A DNA stretch of 8,946 nucleotides from Acidimicrobiaceae bacterium. Its GTDB lineage: Bacteria; Actinomycetota; Acidimicrobiia; Acidimicrobiales; MedAcidi-G1. The DNA lies in the NCBI GenBank assembly GCA_002714485.1, contig PAXM01000037.1, positions 1 through 8,946 of the forward strand. Reading direction: 5' to 3'. The notes under the pieces were generated by a model, which was not told where the DNA came from, did not search any database, and worked only from the letters and a program-made list of their open reading frames with translations. Numbering within the stretch: position 1 is the stretch's first letter; every line of letters starts with the position of its first letter. Positions 1-5,204 of the stretch are shown here, piece by piece. The position numbers and the translations under genes are program-made.

Positions 1-888
1 GATCCGCTCGACGCCCTGGCCGCGACCACCGGTGTTCGGCCCCGCGTGCTGTTGCGCATTACCCCTGGTGTAGAGGCCCATACCCACGAGTTCGTGGCCA
101 CCGGCCAGGACGATTCCAAGTTCGGGTTCACCGTCTCTAGTGGGCTTGCCACCGCCGCTGTGGAGCGGGCTACGGCCGCCGGTTCGGTGGAGCTGGTCGG
201 CTTGCACGCCCACATTGGTAGTCAGGTTTTTGAGGTCGGAGCGTTTTCCAGGGCTGTCGAGGTGCTCGCCGGCTTTGCGGCGCCGTTCGGCCTTCCGGAG
301 CTCTCGGTCGGGGGAGGTCTGGGTGTGCCCTACGTTGAGGGCGAGGCGGCCCCCAGCTTGACCGAGTGGGCAGCGGGCATCCATGAGGTATGCGAGGCCG
401 CCGGAGTGACAGCCCGGGTGTCTGCCGAGCCGGGGCGAGCCATCGTGGCGGCCGCTGCCGTGACCCTCTACCGGGTGGGCACTGTGAAGGATCTGCCCGG
501 TATCCGGACTTACGTGGCCGTGGACGGCGGGATGAGCGACAATCCCCGCCCGGTGCTCTACGGCTCGGGCTATGAGACGTTGCTACCGCGGGCCGCCAAT
601 GCTGAGCGGCCGAGGGCCGTGCGGGTGGTGGGCAAGCACTGCGAGTCAGGTGATCTCCTGGTGCGTGAGGGTTGGGTCCCCGATGACCTGGTGGTGGGTG
701 ATGTGCTGGCCACGCCGGTTACCGGCGCCTATGGCCATGCCATGGGTTCCAACTACAACCACGTGCTGCGACCTGCTGTGGTGTTCGTGGCCGATGGCGA
801 CGTCCGCGAGGTGGTCCGCCGTGAGTCGTTCGACGATCTCGTGGCCCGCGAGGTCAGCGGGGCGGGAGCTGAGGAATTCGAGTCCTGA
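1..888 (+). CDS. lysA: Diaminopimelate decarboxylase, C-terminal part (5' end outside window)
   Basis: LysA is the PLP-dependent enzyme that decarboxylates meso-diaminopimelate to L-lysine, the last step of lysine synthesis in the cytoplasm. The reading frame is open from base 1, so the GTG at 46 is internal and the true start lies upstream. 295 residues are visible of an expected 430-460. Seen motifs: RITPGVEAHTHE near the left edge, KFGF, the HIGSQ barrel segment (bases 211-225), the glycine-rich GGGLG (about 310-324), EPGR (427-438), the CESGD substrate motif (640-654) and GAYGHAMGSNYN, which carries the conserved PLP/substrate tyrosine. The PLP-binding lysine lies in the missing N-terminal part. 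The gene ends 31 bp before hom, matching the actinobacterial argS-lysA-hom-thrC order. The CESGD motif and ending favour LysA over the related arginine or ornithine decarboxylases. Confidence 0.96.
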   Translation, partial: DPLDALAATTGVRPRVLLRITPGVEAHTHEFVATGQDDSKFGFTVSSGLATAAVERATAAGSVELVGLHAHIGSQVFEVGAFSRAVEVLAGFAAPFGLPELSVGGGLGVPYVEGEAAPSLTEWAAGIHEVCEAAGVTARVSAEPGRAIVAAAAVTLYRVGTVKDLPGIRTYVAVDGGMSDNPRPVLYGSGYETLLPRAANAERPRAVRVVGKHCESGDLLVREGWVPDDLVVGDVLATPVTGAYGHAMGSNYNHVLRPAVVFVADGDVREVVRRESFDDLVAREVSGAGAEEFES

Positions 889-912
889 CCGGCCCCTCCG
901 GCCCAGTACGGT
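885..912 (+). promoter_or_regulatory. Candidate leaderless promoter of hom
   Basis: CTGACC at 885-890 matches four of six bases of a TTGACA -35 box. It is followed by a 16-nt spacer and TACGGT (907-912), which fits the actinobacterial -10 pattern TANNNT. The -10 ends exactly 7 nt before the hom ATG at 920, which would put the transcription start on or next to the A of the start codon. No Shine-Dalgarno sequence lies upstream of hom, as expected for a leaderless message. The -35 box overlaps the lysA stop codon. This is pattern-based; hom may also be read through from lysA. Confidence 0.42.
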
Positions 913-919
913 CATCGCC

Positions 920-2254
920 ATGAACGACCTCTCCCAGGGCTCGCCCCCCTCTCCGGGTTCCGGGACGCACGTACGCGTCGGCCTGCTGGGTTGCGGCCAT
1001 GTGGGCGCCGCATTGGCCGTTTTGGTGGCCGAGCGTCGTGCCGAGGTGGGTCGTCGTCGGGGTCTGGACCTCGAGGTGACCCGCATAGCCGTCCGCAACA
1101 CGGCCATCGACAGGGACGTACCGGTCGCTGACGGGGCCTTCACCACCGATGCGGCTGCCGTGGTGTGCGACCCGGATGTCGACGTGGTCGTCGAGGTCAT
1201 GGGGGGCGTCGAGCCGGCCCGTGAACTGGTGAGCGCCGCCCTTTCAGCTGGCAAGCCGGTCGTGACCGCCAACAAGGAACTGTTGGCCAACCACGGTGCC
1301 GAGCTCTACGCCCTGGCCGCCGCTAGCGGGGTCGACCTGCTATTCGAGGCTGCGGTGGCCGGCGCCATCCCGATCATGCGTCCGCTGCGGGAGTCCCTGG
1401 CCGGCGAGCCCATCCAGCGGGTTATGGGCATCGTCAACGGCACGACCAACTTCATCTTGACCCGGATGACCGACGACGGCGCCAGCTACGCCGATGCCCT
1501 GGCTGAAGCCCAGAGCCTCGGCTATGCCGAACGCGACCCGACCGCCGATGTGGAGGGCTACGACGCGGGGGCCAAGGCCGCGATCATGGCCACCATCGCC
1601 TTCGGTGCCCGGGTGGTGGCCGGCGACGTCTACCACGAGGGGATCTCGGGTATCTCGGTGGCCGACATCGAGTTCGCAGCCGACCTGAAGCACTGCATCA
1701 AATTGCTGGCAGTTGCCGAACAGACGGTGGCCGACGACGGTGAGGCCCAGATTGGGGTTCGGGTGCATCCCACGTTGGTTCCCCTGGATCATCCGCTGGC
1801 CTCGGTGAACGGCAGCTTCAACGCGGTGTTCCTCGAGGGTGGAGCGGCCGGCGACCTAATGCTGTACGGGCGTGGGGCCGGTGGTCGGCCCACGGCATCT
1901 GCCGTACTGGGGGACCTGATCGACGCAGCGACCAACCTGAGGCAGGGGACCGCATCGGGCATTGGCGTTCTGGAACGGGCGCGCATTGCCCCGATCGACG
2001 ACGTGATCTCGGCCTACTACCTGAATATTGAGGTTGACGACCGTCCAGGAGTCCTCGCCGCGGTGGCAGCGGTGTTCGGCTCACACGAGGTGTCCATCCG
2101 GTCGATGGAACAGGAGGGCATGGGCGGTGAGGCTCGACTGGTGTTCATCACCCACGGGGCACGCGAACGAGATCTGCGGGCCACGCTGGCCGACCTCCGC
2201 TCGTTGGACGCCGTCCGGGCCGTAGGCAGCGTCCTACGGGTCATCGGCGACTGA
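920..2254 (+). CDS. hom: Homoserine dehydrogenase with C-terminal ACT domain
   Basis: Hom reduces L-aspartate-4-semialdehyde to L-homoserine with NAD(P)H, at the branch towards threonine, methionine and isoleucine. At 444 residues it is a normal monofunctional Hom with no aspartokinase fusion. Visible in order: Rossmann dinucleotide motif GLLGCGHVG (residues 21-29), VTANKELLA (115-123), IVNGTTNFILT (171-181), DVEGYDAGAKA with the predicted catalytic lysine K219, YGRGAGG (316-322), and an ACT domain from about residue 366 (YYLNIEVDDRPGVLA). The ACT domain is typical of threonine feedback control in this family. The frame is open far upstream inside lysA, but ATG 920 is chosen because residues homologous to Hom begin just after it and the upstream part is read in lysA's antiframe. 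It lies 31 bp after lysA and 34 bp before thrC. Confidence 0.96.
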   Translation: MNDLSQGSPPSPGSGTHVRVGLLGCGHVGAALAVLVAERRAEVGRRRGLDLEVTRIAVRNTAIDRDVPVADGAFTTDAAAVVCDPDVDVVVEVMGGVEPARELVSAALSAGKPVVTANKELLANHGAELYALAAASGVDLLFEAAVAGAIPIMRPLRESLAGEPIQRVMGIVNGTTNFILTRMTDDGASYADALAEAQSLGYAERDPTADVEGYDAGAKAAIMATIAFGARVVAGDVYHEGISGISVADIEFAADLKHCIKLLAVAEQTVADDGEAQIGVRVHPTLVPLDHPLASVNGSFNAVFLEGGAAGDLMLYGRGAGGRPTASAVLGDLIDAATNLRQGTASGIGVLERARIAPIDDVISAYYLNIEVDDRPGVLAAVAAVFGSHEVSIRSMEQEGMGGEARLVFITHGARERDLRATLADLRSLDAVRAVGSVLRVIGD

Positions 2255-2288
2255 ACGGCCCCCGTTCCACGGACCACTGGACGACGTC

Positions 2289-3665
2289 GTGCGCTACGTA
2301 AGCACTCGGGGGGCGGCCCCCATCCTGGACTTCGGTGACACGCTGCTGGCCGGTCTGGCCGACGACGGCGGGCTCTACGTCCCCGAGTCATGGCCGGCCC
2401 TAGCCACTGGAGGGCGGGGCGACTACGTCGAGACGGCCGTCGAGGTGATGCTTCCTTTCGTGGATGGTTCGATCACCGAGGATGACTTCGCGGCCATGGT
2501 GGCCGACGCCTACACGGCGTTCGACGCCCCGGACGTGACTCCGCTGGTCGAACTGTCTGATGGCGTCCACCTGCTGGAGCTTTTCCACGGGCCCACGCTG
2601 GCTTTCAAGGACGTGGCCCTCCAGCTGGTGGGCCGTCTGTTCGACCATGAACTGTCCCGGCGGGGCGAGCGGGTCACCATCGTGGGTGCTACATCGGGCG
2701 ATACCGGTTCGGCGGCCATCGAGGCATGCCGTGACCGGGAGGTGGTGGACATCGTGATTCTCCACCCGGCCGGTCGAGTTTCGGACGTGCAGCGGCTTCA
2801 GATGACGACCGTCGACTCGGTCAACGTGCACAACGTGGCCATTGACGGCACGTTCGACGACTGCCAAGACCTGGTGAAGGCCATGTTCGCCGACGTGGCC
2901 TTCCGCGACGAGGTGCGCTTGTCGGCGGTGAACTCCATCAACTGGGCCCGGGTGATGGCTCAGATCGTCTACTACGTGGTAGCCGCCGAGCGTCTCGGTG
3001 GTCGGCACGCGCCGGTGGCCTTCTCCGTGCCCACAGGGAACTTCGGCAACGTCTTCGCCGGTCACGTGGCGCGGTTGGCCGGCTTGGCCGTGCCCCAACT
3101 GGTGGTGGGTAGCAACACCAATGACGTCCTCACCCGGTTCTTCGCTGAAGGGACGATGGGCATCGCCGAGGTGGTACCCACCACGTCGCCCAGCATGGAC
3201 ATCCAAGTTTCGTCCAACCTGGAGCGCCTGCTGTTCGAGATGAACGGACGCGACGGCGCGATGGTGGGTGCCCAGCTGGACGACTTCCGGGCTACTGGCG
3301 AGTTTCAACTCGATCCGGTCCAGCATGCTGCCTTGGCCGACGGGTGGAACGGGGCTCGCTTCGATGACGGGGCCGTCCGGGCCTGCATCGCTGCCGAGGC
3401 CGAGCAGTCGGGCACCGTGCTAGACCCTCACACGGCGGTAGGGGTGTTGGCCGCTCGGGCATGTCGACGCGACCCCTCGATACCCATGGTGGCCTTGGCC
3501 ACCGCCCATCCGGCCAAGTTCCCCGACGCCGTCGAGGCGGCCACTGGCTCGCGGCCGGGTTTGCCCGACCGACTGGCCGATCTCCACCAGCGGCCCGAAC
3601 GCCTGACAGCCTTGCCCGCCGACCTCGCCGTCGTCGAGGATTTCGTGCGGGCCCACCGGCGATGA
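2289..3665 (+). CDS. thrC: Threonine synthase (long form)
   Basis: ThrC converts O-phospho-L-homoserine to L-threonine and phosphate using PLP, the last step of threonine synthesis. The protein is 458 residues, the length of the E. coli/yeast-type enzyme rather than the shorter (about 350) form found in mycobacteria and Streptomyces. Motifs: N-terminal RYVSTRGAAP (2-11) and DGGLYVPE (26-33), the PLP lysine K107 in GPTLAFKDVALQ (101-112), the PLP phosphate-binding GATSGDTGSA (133-142), NSINWARVMAQ (215-225) and SVPTGNFGN (246-254). The start is GTG 2289. Family members begin with M(K/R)YxSTRG, so this start fits the N-terminus exactly. Only a weak GGA at 2279-2281 could serve as a ribosome site. 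The stop codon sits inside an ATGA (3662-3665) that starts a chain of tiny overlapping ORFs leading to the next gene. Confidence 0.96.
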   Translation: MRYVSTRGAAPILDFGDTLLAGLADDGGLYVPESWPALATGGRGDYVETAVEVMLPFVDGSITEDDFAAMVADAYTAFDAPDVTPLVELSDGVHLLELFHGPTLAFKDVALQLVGRLFDHELSRRGERVTIVGATSGDTGSAAIEACRDREVVDIVILHPAGRVSDVQRLQMTTVDSVNVHNVAIDGTFDDCQDLVKAMFADVAFRDEVRLSAVNSINWARVMAQIVYYVVAAERLGGRHAPVAFSVPTGNFGNVFAGHVARLAGLAVPQLVVGSNTNDVLTRFFAEGTMGIAEVVPTTSPSMDIQVSSNLERLLFEMNGRDGAMVGAQLDDFRATGEFQLDPVQHAALADGWNGARFDDGAVRACIAAEAEQSGTVLDPHTAVGVLAARACRRDPSIPMVALATAHPAKFPDAVEAATGSRPGLPDRLADLHQRPERLTALPADLAVVEDFVRAHRR

Positions 3666-3719
3666 ATAGAGCGAACAGCGGTCTGGAAGGATGACTCGCC
3701 CATGAAGTCTTCATCATGA
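3662..3719 (+). other. Relay of three tiny ORFs linked by ATGA stop/start overlaps
   Basis: Between thrC and the ApgM-like gene, three mini-ORFs are joined end to end. ATG 3662 overlaps the thrC stop and encodes MNRANSGLEG, stopping at 3692-3694. ATG 3691 encodes MTRP, stopping at 3703-3705. ATG 3702 encodes MKSSS, stopping at 3717-3719, and that stop overlaps the ATG at 3716 of the next gene. Each junction is an ATGA, the usual signature of termination-reinitiation coupling. A purine-rich GGAAGGA (3685-3691) lies 10 nt before ATG 3702 and 24 nt before ATG 3716, so it suits the mini-ORF start better than the gene start. The layout is seen directly; translational coupling is inference, and the peptides themselves are probably not functional. 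Confidence 0.35.
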
Positions 3720-4864
3720 AGTACGTCGTCTGTGTTCCCGATGGCTGTGCCGATTTGCCGGTGCCAGAACTGGACGGCCGCACCCCGCTGGAGGTGGCCC
3801 ACATGCCTGTGCTGGACGCCTTGGCCGCTCGGGCCGAAGTCGGCCTGGCTGCGGTGATCCCAGAGGGCATGCCACCGGGCAGCGACGTGGGGAACATGTC
3901 GATTATGGGGTTCAATCCCGTCCAGTTCCACACCGGTCGTGCCCCTATCGAGGTGGCGGCCATGGGGCGGACGCTGCGCCCTGATCAGACGGCCTTCCGC
4001 TGCAATCTGGTGGTGGTCCGTGATGGCGTGATGGTCGACTACGCCGGGGCCAACCCGACCAACGAGGAGGGTGCGGCGGTCGTGGCCGCACTCCAGGCCG
4101 AGGTCGCCCCGAATCACGATGGAGTCGAGTTCCTGGCTGGTGTCGGGTTCCGCAACGCCATGATCGCACCCCGAGAGTGGATTGAGGCCGACTGCACTCC
4201 GCCGCACGACCTCTCTGGTGACCCCGTTGTGCTACCTACCGGCCCGGCAGCGCCCCAATTGGCTGAGGTCATGGAGAGGTCACGCGAGGTGATGGCCCGT
4301 TTCGACCTCGAGGCAAACCAGACGTGGTTGTGGGGTCAGGGCTTTCAGCCGCAGGTTCCAGCGTTCCGCGACGTGCACGGCGTGGACGCGGGACTGGTCA
4401 CCGCCGTGGACCTGGTGCGGGGCATTGGCGTGCTGTCCGGGATGAAGATCTGTGACATCCCGGGGGCCACCGGCTGGTACGACACCGACTTCGAGGGCAA
4501 GCGCGACGTGGCACTGGCCGAACTGGGCGCGGGCCTCGACCTGTTCGTTATCCACGTGGAGGCCACTGACGAGGCGGGCCACGCTGGTGACGTAGCCGAG
4601 AAGGTGGAGGCGCTCGAGAACTGGGACCGACGGATCCTGGCTGGTCTAGTGGCGGGGCTGGACGCCATGGGCCCGTGGCGACTACTGATGCTTCCCGACC
4701 ATGCCACTCCGCTGACTACCCGGACCCACACGCCGGATCCCGTGCCCTACCTCCTGGTGGATTCGGTGGTCGACGGCCCGGGCGGCACGTTCACCGAGGT
4801 GGGCGTGGCTGATCTGGATTCAGTGCCGGGACACTCCCTGATGGGACGGCTGCTCACCAACTGA
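3716..4864 (+). CDS. apgM: ApgM-family (cofactor-independent phosphoglycerate mutase-like) protein, predicted homoserine kinase
   Basis: This 382-residue protein belongs to the alkaline phosphatase superfamily and resembles archaeal-type cofactor-independent phosphoglycerate mutase. Metal and catalytic positions are visible: DG at 9-10, the predicted nucleophile S56 in PPGSDVGN (53-60), TGRAPIE (73-79), H280/D285/H289 in HVEATDEAGH, D328-H329 in PDHATP, and H338 in RTHT. WLWGQG (204-209) and IPGATGWYDTDFEGK (248-262) match, by memory, the subgroup proposed as homoserine kinase (TIGR02535), which occurs beside hom and thrC in genomes lacking classical thrB. Here it sits in the exact slot that thrB occupies in actinobacteria, directly after thrC and before rho. 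I therefore infer that it phosphorylates homoserine. Standard pipelines would call it phosphoglycerate mutase; that alternative is not excluded. The start at 3716 fits the family N-terminus M-K-Y-x-x-x-x-P-D-G. Confidence 0.87.
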   Translation: MKYVVCVPDGCADLPVPELDGRTPLEVAHMPVLDALAARAEVGLAAVIPEGMPPGSDVGNMSIMGFNPVQFHTGRAPIEVAAMGRTLRPDQTAFRCNLVVVRDGVMVDYAGANPTNEEGAAVVAALQAEVAPNHDGVEFLAGVGFRNAMIAPREWIEADCTPPHDLSGDPVVLPTGPAAPQLAEVMERSREVMARFDLEANQTWLWGQGFQPQVPAFRDVHGVDAGLVTAVDLVRGIGVLSGMKICDIPGATGWYDTDFEGKRDVALAELGAGLDLFVIHVEATDEAGHAGDVAEKVEALENWDRRILAGLVAGLDAMGPWRLLMLPDHATPLTTRTHTPDPVPYLLVDSVVDGPGGTFTEVGVADLDSVPGHSLMGRLLTN

Positions 4865-4921
4865 TTGCGACCCCTGTGGGGGCAGGGATTTGGTCGTCAC
4901 GTACGGGGCTTTTCGGGGATG

Positions 4922-4951
4922 TTGTCGTCGTTCGTGGCGATTCGGTACAAT
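4922..4951 (+). promoter_or_regulatory. Candidate promoter of rho (TTGTCG-N18-TACAAT)
   Basis: TTGTCG at 4922-4927 matches four of six bases of the -35 consensus. It is separated by 18 nt from TACAAT (4946-4951), a five-of-six match to the housekeeping sigma-70-type -10. It is the best promoter-like site in the 340-bp gap after the ApgM-like gene. A start about 7 nt downstream (near 4958) would give rho a 5' leader of roughly 247 nt. Predicted from sequence only. Confidence 0.55.
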
Positions 4952-5071
4952 GACCTGGTCGTCAGGCGGGCGACGTGTTCTCCGGAAAATCCGTTTCCTC
5001 CTTCCGGAATCCACCTCGTGGACCGGATCTCGTGGATCGAGACGGTTTCCGGAGTCGCCGCCAGCGACACG

Positions 5072-5101
5072 CTTTCCACCCCGGTTTCCGGTGGTGGAAG
5101 G
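5072..5101 (+). other. Strong hairpin in rho leader (13 bp, one bulge)
   Basis: The left arm CTTTCCACC (5072-5080) pairs with GGTGGAAGG (5093-5101), including one G-U. The stem continues as CCGG/CCGG (5081-5084 with 5088-5091) closed by a TTT triloop, with a single bulged T at 5092. This is the longest stem in the window's non-coding DNA. No T-tract follows, which argues against a simple intrinsic terminator. Confidence 0.6.
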
Positions 5102-5109
5102 TGTCCTTC

Positions 5110-5135
5110 GGTGCGGATCGAACCTGGTCCGCACC
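5110..5135 (+). other. Strong hairpin in rho leader (10 bp)
   Basis: GGTGCGGATC (5110-5119) pairs with GGTCCGCACC (5126-5135): eight perfect pairs, then one U-G and one C-G, closed by the six-base loop GAACCT. It begins 8 nt after the preceding 13-bp hairpin. The loop's ACCT (5122-5125) could pair with the AGGT at 5192-5195 near the rho start; that interaction is only four pairs and speculative. Confidence 0.55.
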
Positions 5136-5165
5136 CATCCGCAGGGCTACTGGCCCTTGAGACAC

Positions 5166-5184
5166 CGATGGCCGCCGGCCATCG
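5166..5184 (+). other. Perfect 8-bp hairpin just upstream of rho start
   Basis: CGATGGCC (5166-5173) and GGCCATCG (5177-5184) form a perfect stem around the three-base loop GCC. It ends 20 nt before ATG 5205, immediately upstream of the AT-rich segment that carries the only ribosome-site candidate. Its position suggests a role in ribosome access or in RNA stability, which is inference. Confidence 0.55.
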
Positions 5185-5204
5185 AGAAATTAGGTGTTGT
5201 GAGC

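Larger units (their letters stand above)
4952..5204 (+). promoter_or_regulatory. Highly structured 5' leader of rho (candidate cis-regulatory RNA)
   Basis: The gene-free region 4865-5204 is mostly this leader. Inverted repeats found by eye: TCCGGAA 4981-4987 with TTCCGGA 5002-5008; TCTCG 5028-5032 with CGAGA 5038-5042; three strong hairpins at 5072-5101, 5110-5135 and 5166-5184; and AGGGC/GCCCT 5143-5157. No run of T follows any hairpin, so these are not ordinary intrinsic terminators. A weak AGG (5192-5194) before ATG 5205 is the only ribosome-site candidate. Rho is known in E. coli to control its own synthesis by early termination in its leader, and a similar role fits here as inference. 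I do not recognise the fold as a named RNA family. The leader happens to be open in the rho frame, but rare codons (TTA, AGA) and poor codon bias argue against its being coding. Confidence 0.5.

Noticed and set aside
572..919. Upstream extension of hom into lysA
   Set aside because: This part overlaps the conserved LysA C-terminus in another frame and encodes Trp/Met-rich nonsense. Hom similarity starts after ATG 920.
2281..2290. Perfect palindrome ACGACGTCGT overlapping the thrC start
   Set aside because: Ten-base palindromes are frequent by chance in GC-rich sequence. There is no second copy or promoter context here to suggest an operator.
4870..4882. CCCC-TGT-GGGG hairpin after the ApgM-like gene as a terminator
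   Set aside because: The stem is only four pairs and no T-run follows, so it is not a convincing intrinsic terminator.
4975..5160. A 61-codon GTG-started ORF inside the rho leader, as a possible regulatory upstream ORF
   Set aside because: No ribosome site, arginine/proline-rich chance-like composition, and no recognisable sequence. Open frames of this size are common in GC-rich DNA.
4890..5204. N-terminal extension of Rho by up to 105 codons, since the frame is open from 4890
   Set aside because: The translated stretch has no Rho similarity, uses rare codons such as TTA and AGA, and is full of inverted repeats. Family homology begins at ATG 5205.
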